Shown in pieces: positions 30,548 to 42,718 of a DNA stretch of 42,718 nt. Position numbers and translations under genes: made by a program. The stretch comes from Bacillota bacterium. GTDB taxonomy: Bacteria; Bacillota; DTU014. The first letter of the stretch is position 1. Each line of letters opens with the position of its first letter. The notes beneath the pieces were generated by a model. That model made no database searches. It saw only the letters and a program-made list of their open reading frames with translations, and was not told where the DNA came from. The stretch covers positions 1 through 42,718 of the forward strand of contig JAAYAB010000193.1 of the NCBI GenBank assembly GCA_012719595.1, read 5' to 3'.

Positions 30548-31177
30548 TTAGGTCCTGAGTCCACCTTCAAAGATGCTGTCTATGATGCCGTACTCCTTGG
30601 CTTCCCTTGCGGACATAAAGAGGTTCCGATCCATGTCCCGCTCGATCCTATCCTTGGGCTGCCGAGTGTGTCTGGCCATGATCTCATATGTGATCTCCCT
30701 GAGCTGGACGATCTCCTGAGCCTGTATCTGGATGTCCGTCGCCTGCCCTCTCGCTCCTCCGAGCGGCTGATGAATCATGATGCGGGAATATGGCAATGCG
30801 TAGCGCTTGCCTGGCGCGCCTGCGGCCAACAGCAGCGCCGCCATGCTTGCAGCTATGCCGACGCAGGTGGTCGAGACGTCGGGCTTGATGTACTGCATGG
30901 TGTCATATATGGCCAGTCCGGAATAGATGATGCCTCCGGGACTGTTTATGTAGAGGTTGATGTCCTTGTCCGGATCTTCGCTCTGAAGGTACAGCAACTG
31001 AGCTATGACTAGGTTGGCGACGTAGTCGTCTATCACTCCGCCTATGAAGATTATACGCTCCTTCAGAAGCATCGAGTAGATGTCGTACGCGCGCTCGCCT
31101 CTGGCAGTCTGCTCAACCACCACCGGCACGAGCGTCGAACCCATCAGATCCCCCATGGTACCACTCCTCCAACCCAT
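30548..31177 (-). CDS. clpP: ClpP protease subunit
   Basis: [56 protein letters not shown] motifs. Confidence 0.97.
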   Translation of the reverse strand: MGWRSGTMGDLMGSTLVPVVVEQTARGERAYDIYSMLLKERIIFIGGVIDDYVANLVIAQLLYLQSEDPDKDINLYINSPGGIIYSGLAIYDTMQYIKPDVSTTCVGIAASMAALLLAAGAPGKRYALPYSRIMIHQPLGGARGQATDIQIQAQEIVQLREITYEIMARHTRQPKDRIERDMDRNLFMSAREAKEYGIIDSIFEGGLRT

Positions 31178-31253
31178 TGAGCCTATCAGTCGCGCCGCCC
31201 CTCACCTTACATATTACCGCAAAACGAATTCGGCTACCACTCCAGCGTGGCCG

Positions 31254-32558
31254 TCAGCTCAAGACCACCCTCATAGAGGCGTATTCCTTCAGTTTGGCAA
31301 TGGTCTTCTCGACGCGCAGCGAGTCCCGCAGCGAATCAACCCGGTTCTCCTTCTCATAGAGTGCCCTCATCTCTTCGGGTTGCCTCGCGAATTGTCTTGC
31401 CAGCTCAGCCAATCGCGCATCGACGTCTTCGTCGGTCACCTCTATGCCCTCCGCCTCAGACACGGCGTCCAGCACAAGGTCAGTCTTTACCTGTTTCTGG
31501 GCATCAGGGACGAACTCGTCTCTCAGTTGCTGATCCGTCATCTGGCGGTACTGTAGGTATTGCTCCATGTCAATTCCTCTATACCGCAACTGCCCTTTGA
31601 GTCTCTCGACCATCGACTCTACCGCACGGTCCACAAGGACCTTCGGTATCTCGACATCGCATCTGTCTACGACCTCCGAGATGACCTTGCTCTCAAACTC
31701 GCTCTCGATGCGCGCTTCAGCTTCCTTTTCGAGGCGCTCTCTGACCGCAGCTCGCAGTTGATCCAGATTCTCGTAGTTGCCTGCGTCCTTGGCCAATTCG
31801 TCGTCGAGCGCAGGCAGGCGCTTTTCCTTGATGTCATTCAGCTTCACTTTGAAGACGGCCTGCTTGCCGGCGAGGTCTTCATTGTGGTAGTCCTCTGGGA
31901 AGGTTACCGACACTTCCCGCTCCTCGCCAACAGACATCCCGATGAGCTGCTCCTCGAAGCCGGGTATGAAGGTGCCGCTGCCTATTTGGAGAGTCGCACC
32001 TTTGTGCGAGAGCCCTTCGCGGGACTCACCATCTATGGTCCCATCGAAGTCGATGTCTGCGAAGTCGCCATTTTCAAGTGCAGGCTTGTCTACGCTCACA
32101 AGCTCAGACAGCCTGTCTCGGATGCCTTCTATGACACGATCGACGTCGGCGTCAGAAACGTCGACCCCTTCCTTTTGGACTCGCACAGCCCTGTAGTCGC
32201 CCAATTTGACCTCGGGCAAGACCTCAACCTTCGCCTTGAACACATATGGACTGCCCTCGACGAGTTCAGGCAGGTCATCGACGACTGGACGGTCGATCAC
32301 GTGAACGCCGGAATCCTCAACTGCGCGCTGGTACGCGTCCGGAATGAGTTCCTCAAGCGCCTCTGCCAAGATAGCATCTTTGCCGAGCCTCAGCTCGAGC
32401 ACTCGTCTTGGGACCTTTCCCTTTCGAAAACCCGGCACGTTGACCCGCCTTGCAAGCGCCTTGACCGCCTTCTGCACAGCCGAATCCACGTCTGCTGGGG
32501 ATACAGTGATAGTCATCTCAACCTGGTTGCCTGCCAGCCTCTCAACGGACACATCCAC
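31254..32558 (-). CDS. tig: Trigger factor
   Basis: RVNVPGFRKGKVPRRVLELRLGKDAI, SGTFIPGFEEQLIGMSVGEEREVSVTFPEDYHNEDLAGKQAVFKVKL. Confidence 0.95.
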   Translation of the reverse strand: MDVSVERLAGNQVEMTITVSPADVDSAVQKAVKALARRVNVPGFRKGKVPRRVLELRLGKDAILAEALEELIPDAYQRAVEDSGVHVIDRPVVDDLPELVEGSPYVFKAKVEVLPEVKLGDYRAVRVQKEGVDVSDADVDRVIEGIRDRLSELVSVDKPALENGDFADIDFDGTIDGESREGLSHKGATLQIGSGTFIPGFEEQLIGMSVGEEREVSVTFPEDYHNEDLAGKQAVFKVKLNDIKEKRLPALDDELAKDAGNYENLDQLRAAVRERLEKEAEARIESEFESKVISEVVDRCDVEIPKVLVDRAVESMVERLKGQLRYRGIDMEQYLQYRQMTDQQLRDEFVPDAQKQVKTDLVLDAVSEAEGIEVTDEDVDARLAELARQFARQPEEMRALYEKENRVDSLRDSLRVEKTIAKLKEYASMRVVLS

Positions 32559-32615
32559 TACCGGTCACCTCATCAATCGATCCTTGTCACGCCACTGCTG
32601 CGCTTCAACGCAGCA

Positions 32616-32644
32616 ATAATAGCATAGGGCATATCAAAAAGCAA
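32616..32644 (-). promoter_or_regulatory. Promoter for tig
   Basis: TTGCTT - 17 nt - TATTAT. Confidence 0.6.
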
Positions 32645-32678
32645 TCGCCGAGCCAGGCAGAAAGCGGCAGGCGGGTGT

Positions 32679-33452
32679 CTACTGCAGCCCCATGGCTTTC
32701 AGGTTCCTAAGGCTGATTGCGAGGCTCTCGAACGGATCGCGGCAGCAAGTGTCCTGCTCCACGGCGTAGTATTCCACTCCCGCATGTCTGCATGCCTCAA
32801 TGATCGCAGGCCAGTTGAGGTTGCCCTCGCCGACCTCGAACATCGCGGGCTGGCCATGAATCACGCCCATGTCTTTGAAGTGAACCACGGGCATTCTTCC
32901 CCTGACCTTGCCTATCCAGACAGCCGGATCGCCGCCGCCGTGCTGAATCCAATAGGTGTCGAGCTCAAATAGGAGTGACTTGGGGTCGCTCTCCTCTATG
33001 AGGATCTCGAGGCCGACCCTGCCTTCGAACTTCTCAAACTCGAAGCTGTGATTGTGATAGCTGAACGTGAGCCCGTGCTTGCGGAGTTCCGTTCCGATTC
33101 TCGAAGCCTCGGCCGCAAACTCCCGGTACGCGCCCCGGTCCCTGTACTCCGCAGGCATGGATCCAATGGCCACGTGTTGGCAGCCGAGCAAATGGTGTTC
33201 ATCGACGACTCGCTGCAGATCGTCCCTCAGCTCCTGGAACCCGACATGAGTGTTGCAGACCTTCAAACCCTCTCCGTCGAGGATTGCCTTCAACTCCCCG
33301 ATGTCGATCTTGCCCAGAGCGGACAGCTGAACTACGTCATACCCGATCGCCTTCACTCTCTTGAGGGTAGACTCGATGTCCTTCGGAGTCCTGGTGAACT
33401 CCCTCAGCGTATAGAGCTGCGCTGCGATCCTGCTCTCGCTCACTTGCACCAA
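32679..33452 (-). CDS. Sugar phosphate isomerase/epimerase (xylose isomerase-like TIM barrel)
   Basis: AAQLYTLREFTRTPKDIESTLKRVKAIGYDVVQLSALG, SYHNHSFEFEKFEGR, FELDTYWIQHGGGDP, VVHFKDM. Confidence 0.88.
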   Translation of the reverse strand: MVQVSESRIAAQLYTLREFTRTPKDIESTLKRVKAIGYDVVQLSALGKIDIGELKAILDGEGLKVCNTHVGFQELRDDLQRVVDEHHLLGCQHVAIGSMPAEYRDRGAYREFAAEASRIGTELRKHGLTFSYHNHSFEFEKFEGRVGLEILIEESDPKSLLFELDTYWIQHGGGDPAVWIGKVRGRMPVVHFKDMGVIHGQPAMFEVGEGNLNWPAIIEACRHAGVEYYAVEQDTCCRDPFESLAISLRNLKAMGLQ

Positions 33453-33602
33453 CCCCTCACATATTGCACCTAAGCAGTCCTATCAGAACCTATGAGTCCT
33501 GAGAATGGAAAGGTTCTACCTGGCAGCCGCGTATCCTTCAACGTTGTCGAGAGCGGACCCAGAAATCGTCCGTGTGCAGCCGTGCCTCTCAACTGCCGGC
33601 GG

Positions 33603-34712
33603 CTACCGGCGCCTGCGTGCCCTCCCTCGAAGCCTCGCAGCGAGAGCACTGAACCCGTATCGGTGCGACGCCTTGACGAGAACGATCGAGCCCGGCGGAA
33701 CAGCTCTTGGCAAGAGCAGTACGGCCGACCCGAGGCTCCTGAAGTGCAGTGTCCTGCCGAGCGGCATACCTCGACGGACAGCCCCGCGGCGGATGAGCCA
33801 GCCCTTGTCTCCGACTGTGATCAACCTGTCCACGCCCTTGTTTGTCGCATACTCGCCGATTTCGCCGTGAATCCGTTCGGATCGGCCGCCGAGTTCCGCC
33901 ATGCCTCCAAGGACTGCGACAGACGTCCGGCTTCCCTTGAGCCGCACCAAGACATCGATTGCAGCTTTGACCGCCTCAGGGGTGGCACTGTAGCTATCGT
34001 CGATCACAGTGATGTCCCTTATTCCCTTGCGCACCCGCATCCTTCTCGCCATCCGGAAGTATCTGGCCAGACCGCGCCTGATATGCTCAACCGAAAAGCC
34101 AAGCTGTCTCGCGGCCGCGATGGCTGCCAGGGCGTTGTAGACATTGTGCCTTCCATATATGGGTATGAAGAACCTTCGATCCGCTCCGTCTACGTGCGCG
34201 GTGAATCTCATGCCTCCCTTGACAAAGCTAACGTCGCGGCCGCGATAGTGGCACGGCTTCTCAATGCCGAAGTATATTGTCTTGCCTCTGAACCCTCCTC
34301 GTTCGAGCCGTGGCGTTCTTGGGTCGTCTCTATTGAGTATGAGCACTCCATCCGGATGCATACCTTTGATGAGTTCGCTCTTCGTCTCGATCAGCCGTTT
34401 CATGCCTCCAAACTTTCCGATATGTGCGGTACCCAATAGGGTGATTATCCCGATGGTGGGCCGCTTTATCCGGCAGTGCTGCGCAATCATCCCGCGCCTG
34501 CTTGCCCCGAACTCGAGGACACACGCCCTGTGATAGGGCTTCAGCTTTCTCAGAAGCTTCCGTATATGGCTTGGCGCGTTGTTGTTGCCGAAACTCTTGA
34601 GGACTCTCCATCTTTGGCTGAGGATCGACGCAATCATTTCTTTGGTAGTAGACTTACCGGCACTGCCGGTGACCGCGATTACCGGCCTTCGTGTATGCGA
34701 TTGTTTCGCCAT
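33603..34712 (-). CDS. MurF-like Mur ligase lacking the canonical N-terminal substrate domain
   Basis: VIAVTGSAGKSTTKEMIASIL, GRHNVYNALAAIAAARQLG, VIDDSYSATPEAVKAAIDVL, VAVLGGMAELG; basic C-terminus. Confidence 0.8.
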   Translation of the reverse strand: MAKQSHTRRPVIAVTGSAGKSTTKEMIASILSQRWRVLKSFGNNNAPSHIRKLLRKLKPYHRACVLEFGASRRGMIAQHCRIKRPTIGIITLLGTAHIGKFGGMKRLIETKSELIKGMHPDGVLILNRDDPRTPRLERGGFRGKTIYFGIEKPCHYRGRDVSFVKGGMRFTAHVDGADRRFFIPIYGRHNVYNALAAIAAARQLGFSVEHIRRGLARYFRMARRMRVRKGIRDITVIDDSYSATPEAVKAAIDVLVRLKGSRTSVAVLGGMAELGGRSERIHGEIGEYATNKGVDRLITVGDKGWLIRRGAVRRGMPLGRTLHFRSLGSAVLLLPRAVPPGSIVLVKASHRYGFSALAARLRGRARRRR

Positions 34713-34816
34713 GAGTCAGTCCCCCGAATACCAGTATTGGGTGTGTCGCGATCGTCGCGCGACCTCCTGCTGTATGGTATTCAGTGCTGACCGTGGTGCT
34801 GATTCTGGCATTGGCA

Positions 34817-34845
34817 TTGACCGAGCAGATTTACTGTAGTATCAT
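34817..34845 (+). promoter_or_regulatory. Promoter for guaB
   Basis: TTGACC - 17 nt - TATCAT. Confidence 0.75.
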
Positions 34846-34891
34846 GAGAAAAACCTGACTGTGCAGAACACACGGGAAGGGGAGATTGCCT

Positions 34892-36439
34892 ATGGCCAAG
34901 ATTGTCTTTGAAGAACCCTCAAGGACGTTTGCGGAATACCTGTTGATCCCCGGACTGACCAGAAAACGCCACACGCCTGACAACGTCACGCTGAAGACCC
35001 CTCTCGTCAAGTTCCACAGGGACGCCTCGCCCGCAATCAGTTTGAACATCCCCTTCACGTCCGCCATCATGCAGGCCGTCTCAGGCGACCGGCTGGCCAT
35101 CGCCCTAGCTCGCGCAGGCGGGATGTCGTTCATCTTCTGCTCACAGCCCATCACGAGCCAGGCGGAGATGGTGCGCAAAGTGAAGACCCACAAGGCGGGC
35201 TTCGTCGTCAGCGACTCGAATCTCCGCCCGGACCAGACTCTGCAGGACGCACTGGACTTGATAGAGAGGACAGGCCACTCGACCATAGCGATAACCGAGG
35301 ACGGCAAACCCAACGGCAAGCTTTGCGGCGTACTGACCAAACATGACTACTGGCAGTACAAAGACGACCTGCGCCTCCCCGTTTCAGAGTTTATGACGCC
35401 GATAGACCGGCTCGTGACAGCCAAAGACGGCATCACCATCTCCGAAGCGAACGAGATGATCTGGAAAAACCGCATCCCCGTCCTGCCGGTACTCAATAAT
35501 AAGAGGGAACTCCAGTATCTCGTCTTCAAGAAAGACTACGACGACCACAAAGTCAACCCACTCGAGCTGCTCGATTCACAGAAACGCCTGATGGTCGGAG
35601 CAGGAATCAACACCAGAGACTACAAGGACAGGGTGCCTGCACTGCTCGAAGCAGGCGCCGATGTGCTGTGCATAGACTCGTCAGACGGCTACTCCGAGTG
35701 GCAGAGAGACACTGCTCAGTGGATTCGTGAAAACTACGGCGACTCTGTCAAGGTCGGCGGAGGCAACGTCGTAGACCGAGAAGGATTCTTCTACCTGGTG
35801 AAAGAGGCGGATGTCGACTTCGTGAAGGTCGGAATCGGCCCCGGCGCGATATGCATCACCAGAGAGGTAAAGGGCATCGGGAGAGGTCAGGCGACGGCAG
35901 TCCAGGAAGTCGCCAAGGCCAGGGACGAGTACTTCGAAGAGACAGGGATCTACGTGCCCATCTGCTCCGACGGAGGGATTGTGCACGACAACCACATCCT
36001 CATTGCGCTCGCACTCGGAGCCGACTTCGTGATGATGGGCAGGTACTTTGCAAGATTCGAGGAGAGTCCTGCGGAGAAGAAGCGGATCGGGATGCATACG
36101 GTGAAGCGCTTCTGGGGCGAAGGCTCCAACCGGGCTCAGAACTGGCAGAGGTATGAGCATGAAGCCAAGACTACCGATTCTGGGAAACTCGCGCTCCCGT
36201 TTGAAGAAGGCGTGGATGTCTATGTTCCCTACGCCGGTCCTCTGAAGGAAAACGTCGAGACCTCCCTGGCCAAGATACGCGCAGCCATGTGCAACTGCGG
36301 AGTCTTGACGATTGAGGAACTCCACAGAGAGGCTCAGCTCGTGGTGGTCTCGCCGGCGGCTATCCGAGAGGGCGGAGCGCACGACATCATTCGAGTAGAA
36401 TCCGCAGAGGATCTCGGAGACTACCCCACCGGCGTGTAG
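34892..36439 (+). CDS. guaB: IMP dehydrogenase with CBS domains
   Basis: [36 protein letters not shown], catalytic loop [39 protein letters not shown]; start ATG 34892 with GGGGAG upstream. Confidence 0.94.
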   Translation: MAKIVFEEPSRTFAEYLLIPGLTRKRHTPDNVTLKTPLVKFHRDASPAISLNIPFTSAIMQAVSGDRLAIALARAGGMSFIFCSQPITSQAEMVRKVKTHKAGFVVSDSNLRPDQTLQDALDLIERTGHSTIAITEDGKPNGKLCGVLTKHDYWQYKDDLRLPVSEFMTPIDRLVTAKDGITISEANEMIWKNRIPVLPVLNNKRELQYLVFKKDYDDHKVNPLELLDSQKRLMVGAGINTRDYKDRVPALLEAGADVLCIDSSDGYSEWQRDTAQWIRENYGDSVKVGGGNVVDREGFFYLVKEADVDFVKVGIGPGAICITREVKGIGRGQATAVQEVAKARDEYFEETGIYVPICSDGGIVHDNHILIALALGADFVMMGRYFARFEESPAEKKRIGMHTVKRFWGEGSNRAQNWQRYEHEAKTTDSGKLALPFEEGVDVYVPYAGPLKENVETSLAKIRAAMCNCGVLTIEELHREAQLVVVSPAAIREGGAHDIIRVESAEDLGDYPTGV

Positions 36440-36510
36440 GCAGAACGAGCTTACACCCTCAGACGTATTGACTTACCTGGCGCCGCCACAGAAGAAATCG
36501 GTGCGAAACG

Positions 36511-36560
36511 AACTAGCGTCGACTGTCCCGGTGGGGATGGTCGACGCTAGTTGTTTTTTT
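36511..36560 (+). terminator. Intrinsic terminator of guaB
   Basis: AACTAGCGTCGAC/GTCGACGCTAGTT 13-bp stem then GTTTTTTT. Confidence 0.93.
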
Positions 36561-36600
36561 CTCTATCGAGTTGTCCACACCACGCCCTGCGGGCCCTCGA

Positions 36601-40131
<3,531 letters not shown>

Positions 40132-40303
40132 CTATCTCCTTCTTTCTGCGGTAATGAAAGGCCGCCGCAAGAAACGACCGGCTGTTTAGGGAAATCAGGT
40201 CTAGGACACTCTGCAGAACCCTGGGTGCCAGCCCGTGCATGGCCACGACCCGCCCAGGCCTGGACACCCAGATAACAGTATAGCATAAAAGACCCGCCAA
40301 GTG

Positions 40304-42718
40304 TCACTGTTCAGTTGCGCGAGTCGAGTCGTCCGAGGAGTTCGGGCGGCTGCGTGCGTCCAGCTGACTGCACGCGTGAAGAGCTTCTGCAAGCTCGCCT
40401 GCAGTGTAGGGCTTTGCCAGGACTGCGGCAAACCCGTAGCTCTCGTATTCGGCCATGATCGGATCGTCAGAGTAGCCGCTGGACGCTATGGCTCTCACGT
40501 TTGGATCGAGTTCCCTGAGGCGTCGGATGGTCTCCTTTCCGCCCAGCCCCCTGCGGACAGTGAGATCCATTATCACTGCGTCGTACGGATGACCCTGCCT
40601 GAGCGCGTCTGAATAGAGTTCAACCGCCTCCCGGCCGTCGCACGCAGCTGCAGCCTCATAGCCAGCCTCGCGCAGCAACCGCACCAGGGAGCGCCTGAAG
40701 GCCTCCTCGTCATCCATGACCAGGATTCTTCCGCTGCCGTTCAGCAGTTCAGCGGCAGGCGCCTTGATGAGGCTGCCGCCAGCTGTGGAGGCGGGCAGGT
40801 ACACGGTAAAGACTGCACCTTCTCCTTCCTGCGAAGACGCTGAAATGTGGCCGTTGTGCTTCTTCACGATGGAATACGCTGTCGTCAGCCCGAGTCCAGA
40901 CCCGTACGGCTTGGTCGTGAAGTACGGATCGAAAATCCTCGCGACCGTGTCGCTGTCCATGCCTATGCCGGTATCCCTCACAGACGCTACGACGTACCGC
41001 CCTGCAGGGAGCGGCGTCCCGCGATCGGGGGTCACGTAGGCGTTCTCCACAGACACTGTGATCGTGCCGCCCTCAGGCATTGCCTGATGCGCGTTTATAA
41101 AGATGTTGTTGAAAACCTGGTTTATCTGCCCCTCATCTACGTCGACGGGCCAGAGATCGTCTGCCTCGCTTATCTGAATCGCCACTCCCGTCCCGCTTAG
41201 CGAAAACCGGGCGGACTCCCTCACAAGGTCAGCCAGTGACACTGTCTTCTTAACCGGCTCACCACCTCTTGCGAAGGTAAGCAGCTGCTTGGTCATGTCT
41301 CTGGCGCGCGTCAGGACCCTTTCGGCCTCTGCAAGGTGCTCGACGACCATAGCCTGATCTCTGGCCAAAAGCTTGGCCAGCGAGATATTGGACCAGAGAA
41401 TCCCGAGGATGTTGTTGAAGTCGTGGGCAATTCCCCCGGCGAGAATGCCCAGCGACTCTAGTTTGTTGGACTTCAGCAGCTCGTCCTCGACTTGCTTGCG
41501 CCGCGTGATGTCCCTCGACACAAGCACCGCCAGGACGTCGCCAGTCACGCTCCTGTATGGCTTGCCATTGATCTCCAGCCTTCGCCAGGCTCCGCTCGGG
41601 TGCCTGTAGCGCACCTCCAGGTGGACGGACGAGCGCGAGGCCAGCGAAAGCTGGAACTCCCTCCTTGCCCACTCCCTCTCCTCTGGATGCACGAACTCGA
41701 AGAAGTCCCTGCCCAAGAGGTCTTCCGTGGAATACCCCATAGTCGACGCGTGGCTTGCGCTGGCGTACACGTACCGTCCGTCTTCGCCGAGCTCGCAGAT
41801 CAGGTCGAGCGCATTCTCGACGATTCCGCGGAGGCGGTCTTGGCCCTCCCTGTAAGCCTCCTCCGTGCGGCGCTGCTTGACCGCCCCGGCTATTCCCGCG
41901 GCGACAGTCATGAGCACCCACTTCTCATGATCTGTCCAGCGCTTCTTTCCGTAGTAGTCGACGAAACACACATACCCCCACACGTCGTCGCCGACCTGTG
42001 CAGGGACAATCATGACCGACCGTATTCCCTCGGTGCGAGCTATTTCACTCGCTTCTCCCTCGAGATCAGCCGCATCGACCTCGACAACCCGGCCGCGGCG
42101 CAGGTCGGCGCTCCACGTCTCAATCGGCGACTGAACCCAGAGGAAAGAAGAAGGCAGAGGCGATCTGCCGTTGCTGCCGCCGGGACGACATCTCCAGTCG
42201 AACACTTCTTTGACTCTGGGGTCTTTTCTGGCGATCGTCTCCTCAAGTATGCAGATGCGGTCGACCCCGATTGCCTCCCCGAGTATGGAAACCGCTTTCT
42301 GTATCGCAGCAGAGGTATCAGAGATCGTCAGCAGGCAGTTGGTCGCCTGAGACGCAGCCCGGAGGATGGTTTCCTGGTGCCGAAGCTCCGCTTCTCTGGA
42401 CCTTCTCTCCCATATCTCCCCCTCCAGCATCTCGTTGGCACAGATGAGTTCCTGCGTCCGCTCGTACACCAGTTTCTGGAGGTGTTCCTGGCATTTCCGG
42501 TCAGCGGCCACTCTCTCAATCGCGAGCGAAAGAGTCCCATATCGTCTCATCACAGCAAACACGCAGACAGACAGGGCTATGATGCTGAGGACTCTCATCG
42601 GTTCGTACTCGCCGCTCCCTGACGCCAACAGGATGATCACGTCGACGCCAGGCCCCACCACGAACGTCAGGATGATCGCGATCAGTATGAGAGAAAGCTG
42701 GCCTCTGTCAACAGGATC
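40304..42718 (-). CDS. Hybrid sensor histidine kinase (TM - GAF - PAS - HisKA/HATPase - receiver), 5'-truncated at the window edge
   Basis: GGIAHDFNNILGIL H-box, QVFNNIFINAHQAMPEGG and GSGLGLTTAYSIVKKHNG ATPase boxes, C-terminal ILVMDDEEAFRRSL...VIMDLTVRRGLGGKE receiver. Frame stays open to 42718 (DPVDRGQLSLILIAIILTFVVGPG). Confidence 0.93.
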   Translation of the reverse strand, partial: DPVDRGQLSLILIAIILTFVVGPGVDVIILLASGSGEYEPMRVLSIIALSVCVFAVMRRYGTLSLAIERVAADRKCQEHLQKLVYERTQELICANEMLEGEIWERRSREAELRHQETILRAASQATNCLLTISDTSAAIQKAVSILGEAIGVDRICILEETIARKDPRVKEVFDWRCRPGGSNGRSPLPSSFLWVQSPIETWSADLRRGRVVEVDAADLEGEASEIARTEGIRSVMIVPAQVGDDVWGYVCFVDYYGKKRWTDHEKWVLMTVAAGIAGAVKQRRTEEAYREGQDRLRGIVENALDLICELGEDGRYVYASASHASTMGYSTEDLLGRDFFEFVHPEEREWARREFQLSLASRSSVHLEVRYRHPSGAWRRLEINGKPYRSVTGDVLAVLVSRDITRRKQVEDELLKSNKLESLGILAGGIAHDFNNILGILWSNISLAKLLARDQAMVVEHLAEAERVLTRARDMTKQLLTFARGGEPVKKTVSLADLVRESARFSLSGTGVAIQISEADDLWPVDVDEGQINQVFNNIFINAHQAMPEGGTITVSVENAYVTPDRGTPLPAGRYVVASVRDTGIGMDSDTVARIFDPYFTTKPYGSGLGLTTAYSIVKKHNGHISASSQEGEGAVFTVYLPASTAGGSLIKAPAAELLNGSGRILVMDDEEAFRRSLVRLLREAGYEAAAACDGREAVELYSDALRQGHPYDAVIMDLTVRRGLGGKETIRRLRELDPNVRAIASSGYSDDPIMAEYESYGFAAVLAKPYTAGELAEALHACSQLDARSRPNSSDDSTRATEQ

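Overview
The window is a high-GC bacterial chromosomal segment, probably from a Bacillota lineage (inferred from gene content). Almost all genes lie on the minus strand. In transcription order (right to left) it holds: a 5'-truncated membrane hybrid sensor kinase; nifJ (pyruvate:ferredoxin oxidoreductase); guaB (the only clear plus-strand gene); a short Mur-ligase-like protein; a TIM-barrel sugar isomerase; tig-clpP-clpX-lonB-lonA; a B12-dependent ribonucleotide reductase behind two NrdR-like boxes; an EF-G paralogue; a signal-peptidase-I-like protein lacking both catalytic residues; a T-box leader followed by class V aminotransferase-serA-DUF1015-valS; a small zinc-ribbon ORF missing from the ORF track; malic enzyme; mtrB (TRAP) followed by trpEDCFBA; a DUF2007-like ORF; and accD-accA. 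The main discovery is the trp region. The TRAP gene mtrB lies directly upstream of the operon it should control. Between mtrB and trpE is an array of about 16 NAG triplets, a mutually exclusive antiterminator/terminator pair, and a further 125-bp segment with perfect 10-bp terminal inverted repeats. trpG is absent. Other items worth checking: a degenerate 18-bp (hexapeptide) repeat in the TrpB N-terminus, the inactive-looking S26 protein, the paired NrdR-like boxes at 32-bp spacing, an IMPDH resembling the Tritrichomonas foetus enzyme, and a Mur ligase without its N-terminal domain. All calls come from reading the sequence; no searches or folding programs were run.
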